Origin: an uncultured Selenomonadaceae bacterium
Lineage (GTDB): Bacteria; Bacillota; Negativicutes; Selenomonadales; Selenomonadaceae
DNA: 12,459 nt
Reading direction: 5' to 3'
Assembly (NCBI GenBank): GCA_905233325.1
Contig: CAJODU010000036.1
Coordinates: forward strand, 1-12,459
Both the position numbers and the translations under genes were made by a program. Under the pieces are notes generated by a model. It had not been told where the DNA came from and made no database searches. It was given only the letters and a program-made list of their open reading frames with translations. Positions 6,535 through 12,459 of the stretch are shown piece after piece. The stretch's first letter is position 1. The number at the start of each line of letters is the position of its first letter.

Positions 6535-8100
6535 CTAAAAATTCACTTGATGAGAGAAATCCATTAGTTCACAATCTCTGATTAACATAGACATCACTGA
6601 AGAGAAATTCACAATGAAAACATTTGCCATAATCAAGAGACCAATTCCATCTAAAGGAATATTTAATTGAGAAAGAAGAATAGTGTAAATTGCCATAATG
6701 CCACCAGGTACAGGAGGAGTAGCAATACTTAGTTGAATCGAAAGGAAGATTGCAATTAATAAATTTATTGGTGAGATTGTAACATTAGTAACATATGCAC
6801 AGAAGAAGACACTTAATAACAATGCACCTGAAGCTGAAGGTGAAAACATTGAATGAGAAAGTGGAATCCAGAAATCACATAGCTTTTCACTAATCTTTAA
6901 ATCATTTTTCAGTACTTCAATATTAGTTGACATCGCAGCAGTATTACTTGCAGTTGAAAATGAAATTGCCAATACTTTAGAGATCGTCTTCAAAAAATTT
7001 GCAATGTTGAGTTTGTATTTAATTGACAAGCGAATGAGCATTAACGAACAAGCAATAATTAAACTAATGTAATTCACTGCAATAATTTGCCAAGATGAAA
7101 TTATATCCTCAATATTGCTTGTCAAAATGATTTTAAATATGCTCAGGAAGATTGCAACAAAAATTACCTTTGAAACTATATCCATCATTTTAAAGATAAT
7201 TTTATTGCATTCATAAACGAAAGTTTTAAAATTATTTATAACATTGCCTAAAATCAAAACACAAATGCCAACAAAAATAGCAATCAAAACAATTTGCAAG
7301 ACTTTACCTTCAGTGAATGGTGTGAAGAGATTTGTAGGAATGATCTGCAGTAATAGAGAAATTAATTCTGAGAGATCGAAAGAAGATTCTCCCTTCAAAT
7401 CAATGACAGGAAAAAATATTTCACTGACTATACCCGAAACAACTGTAACAAACAAAGTGACTGCAAGAAATCTTTTGATGACTTTTAAACCTATTTTATT
7501 TAAAGTAGTAACATCGTCCATAACACAGATACCTGATACAACCGATAAAAATATGAATGGCCCCGTGACTGCAACTATTAAACCCATCAAAGTATTATTG
7601 AATTGGTTTACAAATTGGTTTACGATTAAAGATTGAATGTCCGAAGATAAAATTTGTCTGCATAGAATACCACAAATGACAGCTGCTAATGCAATGATTG
7701 AAATTGTGCCACCGGGTATTTTAAATTTTTTCTTTTCCTTTGAGCTGAAAACATTAATCTCATTGAAACCATTAATATAACGATAATTAATATCTACATG
7801 TTCATAATTCGTCAGATTTTGAAAGACCTCATCTGTAAAAATGGATTCTTGCCTTTCAATTACTCTATCAGAATTAAACGGTTCACCTTTGATTCGTATT
7901 GTAATTCTCGAATTGTTTAAAATATTTTTTGTTGAGATTTCAACTTCATGCTCTGAACCGGATTGCTTTTGATAAAGAATCAAAAACTCTTCGATAATCA
8001 AAATAATTTTTATACGATCTTTTCTTGAAACACCAGTATTTTGAAGGAAACTATCGATATCGTCAACTACCTTACTTATATCTTCATTGGACAATTTCAT
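6535..8100 (-). CDS. SLC1/DAACS-fold transporter-like membrane protein with N-terminal degenerate GHKL-ATPase-like domain
   Basis: 521 residues in two parts. Residues 1-122 look like a cytosolic GHKL (RsbW-type) ATPase fold: an N-box-like helix with EEFLILY at 37-43, GEPFNS at 72-77 where a DxGxPF loop is expected, and the typical final strands YRYINGFNEINVF at 106-118. The N-box Asn, the G1 Asp and the glycine-rich G2 loop appear to be missing, so ATP binding is doubtful. Residues 128-521 follow the dicarboxylate/amino acid:cation symporter (SLC1) layout: HP1-like FSTASNTAAMSTN (381-393), HP2-like SIATPPVPGGIM (458-469) and a last helix at 491-510. Against GltPh from memory, NMDGT is replaced by FSPSA (419-423), D394 by N498, R397 by S501 and N401 by M505, so normal Na+/glutamate transport is not expected. 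ATG 8100 overlaps the glnS TGA by four bases, implying translational coupling. The gene is much more AT-rich than its neighbours. Confidence 0.8.
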   Translation of the reverse strand: MKLSNEDISKVVDDIDSFLQNTGVSRKDRIKIILIIEEFLILYQKQSGSEHEVEISTKNILNNSRITIRIKGEPFNSDRVIERQESIFTDEVFQNLTNYEHVDINYRYINGFNEINVFSSKEKKKFKIPGGTISIIALAAVICGILCRQILSSDIQSLIVNQFVNQFNNTLMGLIVAVTGPFIFLSVVSGICVMDDVTTLNKIGLKVIKRFLAVTLFVTVVSGIVSEIFFPVIDLKGESSFDLSELISLLLQIIPTNLFTPFTEGKVLQIVLIAIFVGICVLILGNVINNFKTFVYECNKIIFKMMDIVSKVIFVAIFLSIFKIILTSNIEDIISSWQIIAVNYISLIIACSLMLIRLSIKYKLNIANFLKTISKVLAISFSTASNTAAMSTNIEVLKNDLKISEKLCDFWIPLSHSMFSPSASGALLLSVFFCAYVTNVTISPINLLIAIFLSIQLSIATPPVPGGIMAIYTILLSQLNIPLDGIGLLIMANVFIVNFSSVMSMLIRDCELMDFSHQVNF

Positions 8101-9767
8101 TTATTATTCACCTTAGCCCAAGTATCTTTCAGACCAACGATTCTGTTGAATACCAAGTGATCGAAAGTTGTATCATAATCGACAACAAAATAACCCATAC
8201 GCAGGAATTGATACCTTGTACCCGGTGCCGTGTATTTAACACTCGGTTCAATCAGTGCATTTTCTATGGTAATGAGAGAATTGGGATTGAGGGCAGCGAT
8301 GAAGTCTTCGGGCAGGTTACCTTTTTCGTCCGTTTTGAGAAGGTAGTCATAAAGTCTGACCTCTGCTTTGAGAGCGGTATTTGCCTCAACCCAGTGAATA
8401 GTGCCTTTGATTTTGCGATTGGCAGTTGCGCCGCCGCTCTTTGAAGTCGGATCAATCGTGCAATGCAACTCGGTAATATTACCCTCAGCGTCTTTGATAA
8501 CTTCTTCGCATTTGATAATGTAGGCGTGCTTGAGGCGTACTTCACCACCAGGTTTGAGGCGGAAAAACTTTTTGGGAGCCTCTTCCATGAAGTCCTCACG
8601 TTCGATATAAATCTCTCTGCTGAATGGGATATATCTGCTGCCGCCGCGTGTCGGGTGATTTTCGGCCTCCAAGTATTCAACTTTATCTTCAGGCACATTT
8701 GTCAACACAACTTTGAGAGGATTCAAAACCGCCATTACACGGTCTGCATTTTCGTTTAAATCTTCACGGACACAATGCTCTAACATTGAAATATCAACAA
8801 GGCTGTTAGCTTTCGCGACGCCGATTTCATTGCAGAATTTACGAATAGCCGCAGGAGTGAAACCACGTCGACGCAAGCCGCTGAGGGTTGACATTCTCGG
8901 ATCGTCCCAGCCTCTGACGTGTCCTTCCTTGACGAGCTGCAAGAGTTTACGCTTGCTTGTGACAGTGTTTGTCAAGTCAAGGCGTGCAAATTCAATCTGA
9001 CGGGGGCGAGTATTCACATCAAAGCCGAGAGACTCAAGCAACCAATCATAAAATGGTCTGTGATCTTCAAATTCAAGAGTACAAATAGAGTGTGTAATAT
9101 TTTCTATCGCGTCTTCAAGCGGATGAGCAAAATCGTACATTGGATAAATAAGCCACTCGTCACCCGTATGATGATGATGAGCGCGGGTAATTCGATAAAT
9201 GACGGGGTCGCGCATATTAATATTTGGTGACGCCATATCAATTTTTGCACGCAGAACTTTTTCACCGTCGGCAAATTCGCCCGCCTTCATTCTTTGAAAC
9301 AAATCTAAATTTTCTTCGACACTGCGATTACGGTATGGACTTTCTTTGCCTGGTTCAGTCAACGTGCCGCGATACGCTTTAATTTCTTCCGCACTTAAAT
9401 CGTCAACATAAGCCAAGCCGCGCTTTATAAGTTCAATGGCATAATCATAAAATTTACCAAAGTAATCAGACGCATAATATTTTCTGTCCTGCCAATCAAA
9501 ACCAAGCCAGTGTATATCCTCTTGAATTGAGTCAACGTACTCAACGTCCTCTTTAGTCGGGTTGGTATCGTCAAAGCGGAGATTGCAAAGACCGTTGTTG
9601 TTTGCAGCAAGACCGAAATTGAGGCATATTGATTTAGCGTGTCCTATGTGAAGGTAGCCGTTGGGTTCCGGCGGAAAGCGAGTATGTATACCATCTGTGT
9701 ATTTGCCATTTTTGAGATCTTCATCAATAGCTTGTTGAATGAAATTAGTTGAAATTGTTTCTGACAT
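8097..9767 (-). CDS. glnS: Glutaminyl-tRNA synthetase
   Basis: 556-residue class I aminoacyl-tRNA synthetase that attaches glutamine to tRNA-Gln using ATP; length matches E. coli GlnRS (554). The catalytic Rossmann domain carries FPPEPNGYLHIGH with HIGH at residues 40-43. The KMSKS loop reads VTSKR at 269-273 (VMSKR in E. coli), followed by GWDDPRMSTLSGLRRRGFT. DEWLIYPMYDFAHP and ITHSICTLEFEDHR are further GlnRS-specific stretches, and the two C-terminal anticodon-binding barrels are complete, ending VGLKDTWAKV. Non-discriminating or discriminating GluRS is excluded by this two-barrel C-terminus. A four-His run within the catalytic domain comes from (CAT)4 at 9168-9179. The start is ATG 9767; GGAGG at 9781-9785 is a rather long 13 bases upstream. 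The yoeB stop lies 27 bp upstream, and the stop overlaps the next gene by ATGA. Confidence 0.97.
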   Translation of the reverse strand: MSETISTNFIQQAIDEDLKNGKYTDGIHTRFPPEPNGYLHIGHAKSICLNFGLAANNNGLCNLRFDDTNPTKEDVEYVDSIQEDIHWLGFDWQDRKYYASDYFGKFYDYAIELIKRGLAYVDDLSAEEIKAYRGTLTEPGKESPYRNRSVEENLDLFQRMKAGEFADGEKVLRAKIDMASPNINMRDPVIYRITRAHHHHTGDEWLIYPMYDFAHPLEDAIENITHSICTLEFEDHRPFYDWLLESLGFDVNTRPRQIEFARLDLTNTVTSKRKLLQLVKEGHVRGWDDPRMSTLSGLRRRGFTPAAIRKFCNEIGVAKANSLVDISMLEHCVREDLNENADRVMAVLNPLKVVLTNVPEDKVEYLEAENHPTRGGSRYIPFSREIYIEREDFMEEAPKKFFRLKPGGEVRLKHAYIIKCEEVIKDAEGNITELHCTIDPTSKSGGATANRKIKGTIHWVEANTALKAEVRLYDYLLKTDEKGNLPEDFIAALNPNSLITIENALIEPSVKYTAPGTRYQFLRMGYFVVDYDTTFDHLVFNRIVGLKDTWAKVNNK

Positions 9768-9794
9768 AAGATTTTCATATCCTCCAGTATATTA

Positions 9795-10055
9795 TTAATC
9801 TTCGTAATGACCTTTGCAAGATTTAATAATGATAATTTCATTTTCTACTCTATAAACAAGGCGATGTTCTTGATTAATTCTACGACTCCAGCCTTCTTCA
9901 TATTTTAAACGTTCCGGTTTTCCAATTCCTTTTGCTACACCATTACGTTTTATGTCTTTAATTAAATCGTATATTTTATCAACTATCTTTTTATCATTAT
10001 GTACCCAATACATTAATTCTGAAAGGGATTCTTCAATAAATGTCACTTTATCCAT
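9795..10055 (-). CDS. yoeB: YoeB-family mRNA interferase toxin
   Basis: 86-residue toxin of the RelE-fold Txe/YoeB family, a ribosome-dependent endoribonuclease that cleaves mRNA in the A site and blocks translation when its antitoxin is lost. It aligns along its whole length with E. coli YoeB (84 aa): GKPERLK, then WSRRINQEHRLVY, then the C-terminal CKGHY. Residues matching the catalytic set are all present (Glu48, Arg65, His83, Tyr84), so the toxin looks intact and active rather than decayed. The start codon ATG 10055 overlaps the end of the antitoxin gene by eight bases, the usual coupled arrangement in these pairs. It ends 27 bp before glnS on the same strand, with no terminator visible between, so read-through into glnS is likely. 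Confidence 0.94.
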   Translation of the reverse strand: MDKVTFIEESLSELMYWVHNDKKIVDKIYDLIKDIKRNGVAKGIGKPERLKYEEGWSRRINQEHRLVYRVENEIIIIKSCKGHYED

Positions 10056-10323
10056 GAATGAGTTTCTCCAATTCGTCGAATGTCATAGTAATACCCTTTC
10101 CTTCTGCCAAATTTTTTTCAGCACGAGCAAGTTTAGCAAGGTAGCGAGCATTATTTATCGCCTTTTGAAGATTTTCTTCAGTGAGTGGTCTCAATTTCAA
10201 TTCCTTGAAAAAATATTCCCATTCTTCTTTGGTGAAACTGACATAACTATCTGTATTTTTTTCATCGGTTGAAGTAGTGATCGGTACAGGTTCTTCATAA
10301 TTCATCATTTGTGCAGCATTCAT
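10048..10323 (-). CDS. yefM: YefM/Phd-like antitoxin partner of YoeB
   Basis: 91-residue acidic protein directly upstream of and overlapping yoeB by eight bases. The C-terminal half (NARYLAKLARAEKNLAEGKG, then TFDELEKLI) matches the toxin-wrapping tail of YefM-type antitoxins, where an NARRLMDSIDSLKSGKG-like segment occurs in E. coli. The middle stretch (EEPVPITTST, then YVSFTKEEWEYF) fits the Phd/YefM strand followed by the SLEEY helix. ATG 10323 is chosen because AAGGTGA (10328-10334) precedes it. An in-frame TTG at 10368 would add 15 residues (beginning MTKLSYQ) and give an N-terminus as long as a full Phd DNA-binding domain; it would overlap the upstream stop by eight bases but has a poor ribosome binding site. 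With the ATG start the DNA-binding end looks shortened. Likely represses its own operon with the toxin as co-repressor, as in the family. Confidence 0.82.
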   Translation of the reverse strand: MNAAQMMNYEEPVPITTSTDEKNTDSYVSFTKEEWEYFFKELKLRPLTEENLQKAINNARYLAKLARAEKNLAEGKGITMTFDELEKLIHG

Positions 10324-10327
10324 AATA

Positions 10328-10334
10328 TCACCTT
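10328..10334 (-). promoter_or_regulatory. Ribosome binding site of the antitoxin gene
   Basis: AAGGTGA on the minus strand shortly before ATG 10323. It favours this start over the upstream in-frame TTG at 10368. Confidence 0.5.
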
Positions 10335-10360
10335 CATTCTTGCACATTTGATATGATAAT

Positions 10361-10894
10361 TTAGTCAATCTTTTTAATAACGAGACCGCAAGAATCGGCT
10401 GCTTTTTTTATCAATTCATCATCAACATCACCGTCAACAATGATTTCAATGAATCCTTCGTCGTTATCTATGACATCAAGGACATTTTCCGCTGATACCA
10501 TTTCGGTTATGAAGGGAGCTTTCGCATAACTGCTGAGCTCTCTGTCAAAGTGAACTGCTTTATAATCGATACGCTCAATTTTGAATATAACCGGACGAGT
10601 GCCATCATTGCAACAAGCTATCATAATTCTATCATCATTAGTCCAGCCACGCATAATTGAGCCGCCCTGTAAAGCTGTATAGATGTAACGGCTAATGCAA
10701 TCCCAAGCCTCAGCACATTGAGTGCCTTTGCCCATAGTCCAAAATGTATCCTCATTGCCGTAGCGTTCAAAAATAAATTCATCACCAACATTGTAAAACG
10801 GACAGACTCCGGCATTGGGATCAGCTATATATTTTTGTTGAAGTTCGGGGTACAGTTTCTTGTCAATGACAGTTACTTTACACTTATGCTGCAT
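10361..10894 (-). CDS. TIGR04076-family protein with a C-terminal extension, function unknown
   Basis: 177 residues, soluble. The first ~110 match the uncharacterised TIGR04076 family: KVTVIDKK at the start, CPFYNVGDEF at 31-40, CAEAWDCISRYIYTALQGG at 60-78, and CCNDGTRPVIFKIERI at 94-109. Conserved cysteines (31, 60, 66, 94, 95) suggest metal binding or redox chemistry, but no activity is known to me. Family members are usually only about 80-110 residues; here a further ~67 residues follow, ending in an alpha/beta-looking segment with a seventh cysteine (ADSCGLVIKKID, 166-177). I do not recognise that part. The start ATG 10894 has a strong AGGAGGG (10901-10907) just upstream. It heads the minus-strand array, 37 bp before the antitoxin start, so it is probably cotranscribed with the toxin-antitoxin pair. 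Confidence 0.75.
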   Translation of the reverse strand: MQHKCKVTVIDKKLYPELQQKYIADPNAGVCPFYNVGDEFIFERYGNEDTFWTMGKGTQCAEAWDCISRYIYTALQGGSIMRGWTNDDRIMIACCNDGTRPVIFKIERIDYKAVHFDRELSSYAKAPFITEMVSAENVLDVIDNDEGFIEIIVDGDVDDELIKKAADSCGLVIKKID

Positions 10895-10900
10895 TTTGAA

Positions 10901-10907
10901 CCCTCCT
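10901..10907 (-). promoter_or_regulatory. Strong ribosome binding site of the TIGR04076 gene
   Basis: AGGAGGG on the minus strand, six bases before ATG 10894; the best-matching ribosome binding site in the window and the clear choice for this start. Confidence 0.7.
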
Positions 10908-10968
10908 ATAATCTTTCACACAATAAAAATAGTCTACCTGTACGCATTTTCTATATGTTTCTTCACAA

Positions 10969-11002
10969 AATTGAAATTTCCTGCAGAAATCAACTTTCAA
11001 TT
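10969..11002. repeat. Inverted repeat in the divergent promoter region, possible operator
   Basis: AATTGAAA at 10969-10976 is mirrored by TTTCAATT at 10995-11002, an exact 8-bp dyad with an 18-bp spacer that also contains the palindrome CTGCAG (10981-10986). Position between two divergent genes fits an operator, for example for the antitoxin, but AT-rich 8-bp dyads also arise by chance. Confidence 0.3.
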
Positions 11003-11063
11003 AATTAACAATATTCAAAGCAAAAAACTTTTTATTCCGAGAGTACAATATCCCCACAAATTG

Positions 11064-11072
11064 TGCTATAAT
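11064..11072 (+). promoter_or_regulatory. Extended -10 promoter element of ligA
   Basis: TGCTATAAT: a perfect TATAAT (11067-11072) with the TGn extension, 36 bp before the ligA start. No good -35 hexamer lies 16-18 bp upstream, which extended -10 promoters can tolerate. Transcription would begin around 11079-11080. Confidence 0.55.
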
Positions 11073-11096
11073 GATTTACATTGAGATTAGTGGAGC

Positions 11097-11101
11097 AGGA
11101 G
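11097..11101 (+). promoter_or_regulatory. Ribosome binding site of ligA
   Basis: AGGAG seven bases before ATG 11109; supports this start. Confidence 0.6.
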
Positions 11102-11108
11102 CGGCAAA

Positions 11109-12459
11109 ATGCAAGATATAAATAAAATCAAAAGCGAATTGACGGAACTCAGAAAGCAAATCCGTCGTCACAACAAGAAATATTACGAAGAGGACAATCC
11201 CGAAATTTCCGATTATGAATATGATCAGTTAATGCAGCGATTGAAAGATATTGAAGCAGAATATCCTGAATTGATAACGAATCGATCACCTACTCAGTTG
11301 GTCGGCGGCAAGGCAAAGAGGACAGCCGGAAAATTAGTTCCGCACGATGTCCCCATGCTCTCATTGCAAGATGTTTTCACTAAGGCAGAGGTTGAAGAAT
11401 TTGTCAATTCAATGATTGAAAAACTTGATAATCCTGAATTTGTGGTTGAGGAAAAGATCGACGGGTTATCACTTGCCCTTCGTTATGTTGACGGCAGCTT
11501 GACACAGGCAATCACTCGCGGCGATGGTATTATTCAAGGTGAAGATGTAACTGAAAATGCAAAGGTTATTGATGATGTCGTTGACCGCCTTAAAAATGTG
11601 CCGTCCTATTTTGAAATTCGCGGCGAAGTATACATGACGCGCAAGGCTTTTGAGGCAGTCAACGCCCGCCAGGAACTTCTGGGGCTGAAGATATTTGCCA
11701 ATCCTCGTAACTGCGCGGCGGGAACGCTGAGGCAGCTTGACAGTCGAATCGTCAAAGAACGCAATTTATCAATGTTTGTCTTCAATCTTCAGACAGCTAA
11801 GTCAAATGAGGCGGAAATTAGTTTATTTTCAACGAATCAACCTGTCTTCACGACCCATACTGACGCCTATGAATTTATGAAAAGTAACGGTATAAAGGTT
11901 ATTCACAATTATAAAATTTGTCGGACGGCGGAGGAAGTGCTGGCGGCTATTGATGAGATTGGAACTTCTCGCGGTGAGTTGGAATATGATATTGATGGTG
12001 CTGTTGTCAAGATTAATTCCTTCGCGCAGCGTGAGGAACTTGGCGCAACAAGTAAATTTCCACGCTGGGCGATTGCTTACAAGTATCCGCCGGAGGAGAA
12101 GGAAACTATCCTCAGACAGATTGAACTTTCCGTCGGGCGTACCGGCAGGATTAATCCCACTGCGGTATTTGAGTCTGTCCTCCTCTGCGGCACTAAGGTC
12201 GAGCGTGCCACTCTGCACAATCAAGACTTCATTGATGAGCTTGATATTAGAATCGGCGACACCATAACAGTCTACAAGTCCGGTGAGATCATTCCGAAAA
12301 TTAAATCTGTCGTCAAAGACAAGCGGCCGAATGGGACTGTACCTTACAAAATTGGTGACACCTGCCCCGCTTGCGGACAGAAAATTGAGCGCGAAGAGGA
12401 TGCTGCTGATTTTAGATGTGTTAATTCCAACTGTCCCGCGCAGCTTGAAAGCCATATCA
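11109..12459 (+). CDS. ligA: NAD+-dependent DNA ligase LigA, C-terminus cut by window edge
   Basis: Seals nicks in DNA during replication and repair using NAD+. The first 450 codons are present with no interruption. Domain Ia begins with the NAD-contacting segment RRHNKKYYEEDNPEISDYEYD; HDVPMLSLQDVF follows. The adenylation motif EEKIDGLSL carries the nucleophile Lys116 (Lys115 in E. coli). RGEVYM, NPRNCAAGTLRQLD and the ELEYDIDGAVVKIN segment complete the nucleotidyltransferase domain, and the OB fold includes SVGRTGRINPTAVFE. The four zinc-finger cysteines are at 419, 422, 437 and 442 (CX2C...CX4C). The helix-hairpin-helix and BRCT domains should follow beyond the edge; full length is usually about 670 residues. 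It is the only plus-strand gene, with its own promoter-like sequence, facing away from the minus-strand array. Many Bacillota place pcrA upstream of ligA; here it is not visible. Confidence 0.97.
   Translation, partial: MQDINKIKSELTELRKQIRRHNKKYYEEDNPEISDYEYDQLMQRLKDIEAEYPELITNRSPTQLVGGKAKRTAGKLVPHDVPMLSLQDVFTKAEVEEFVNSMIEKLDNPEFVVEEKIDGLSLALRYVDGSLTQAITRGDGIIQGEDVTENAKVIDDVVDRLKNVPSYFEIRGEVYMTRKAFEAVNARQELLGLKIFANPRNCAAGTLRQLDSRIVKERNLSMFVFNLQTAKSNEAEISLFSTNQPVFTTHTDAYEFMKSNGIKVIHNYKICRTAEEVLAAIDEIGTSRGELEYDIDGAVVKINSFAQREELGATSKFPRWAIAYKYPPEEKETILRQIELSVGRTGRINPTAVFESVLLCGTKVERATLHNQDFIDELDIRIGDTITVYKSGEIIPKIKSVVKDKRPNGTVPYKIGDTCPACGQKIEREEDAADFRCVNSNCPAQLESHI

Larger units (their letters stand above)
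10895..11108. other. Divergent intergenic region between the minus-strand array and ligA
   Basis: 214 very AT-rich bases holding the 5' ends of both divergent transcripts. On the plus strand it contains an extended -10 element and ribosome binding site for ligA. On the minus strand I found no convincing -35/-10 pair for the TIGR04076 gene. An inverted repeat lies near its middle. No additional gene or RNA is evident. Confidence 0.6.

Noticed and set aside
9168..9179. Fourfold ATG/CAT repeat resembling a microsatellite.
   Set aside because: It encodes four His in the GlnRS catalytic domain, where E. coli has two; only four units, in frame, with no sign of phase variation.
9644..9841. A minus-strand open frame starting with ATG 9841, spanning the yoeB-glnS junction.
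   Set aside because: It overlaps the glnS N-terminus, where HIGH-motif coding is clear, and has no family signature; a frame shadow.
10895..11060. Possible minus-strand promoters for the TIGR04076 gene (for example TAGACT with GATTAT).
   Set aside because: Only 4/6 matches per hexamer, and the implied start would fall on the ribosome binding site; not convincing in such AT-rich DNA.
11829..12455. A 208-codon open frame on the minus strand.
   Set aside because: It lies entirely opposite ligA, whose conserved ligase motifs continue through the same bases; a codon-bias shadow.

Overview
The window looks like a piece of a Bacillota chromosome, most likely a gut or rumen Negativicute (Selenomonas/Phascolarctobacterium-like). 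This rests on an AddA-type rather than RecBCD-type recombination helicase, a bacterial GlnRS, moderate-to-low G+C, and AGGAGG/GAGGTG-type ribosome binding sites. The assignment is an inference from gene content; no rRNA or tRNA gene is present to confirm it.

Layout. Nine genes lie head to tail on the minus strand from about 10894 down to 1: a TIGR04076-family protein, a YefM-like antitoxin, a YoeB toxin, glnS, an SLC1/DAACS-fold membrane protein with an N-terminal GHKL-ATPase-like domain, a small hypothetical protein, an ArsB/NhaD-family permease, a glycosyltransferase-like protein, and addA, which is cut by the left edge. Gaps are short (8-bp overlap, 27 bp, 4-bp overlap, 79, 85, 17 and 81 bp) and no convincing intrinsic terminator separates them, so much of this could be read as one or a few transcripts. 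A 214-bp divergent region (10895-11108) separates this array from ligA on the plus strand, which is cut by the right edge.

Function. Most genes are housekeeping: charging of tRNA-Gln (glnS), DNA ligation (ligA), double-strand-break end processing (addA). Between them sit accessory genes: a complete yefM-yoeB toxin-antitoxin pair directly upstream of glnS, and a strikingly AT-rich transporter-like gene whose start codon overlaps the glnS stop. That protein keeps the SLC1 fold signatures but has replaced nearly every residue known to bind substrate or sodium in GltPh, and carries a degenerate ATPase-like domain in front. It is the most unusual protein here. The leader of the ArsB/NhaD gene contains three mutually complementary arms that could form alternative RNA hairpins next to the ribosome binding site.

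No CRISPR array, insertion sequence, prophage, tRNA or rRNA was seen, and no gene-free stretch exceeds 300 bases.
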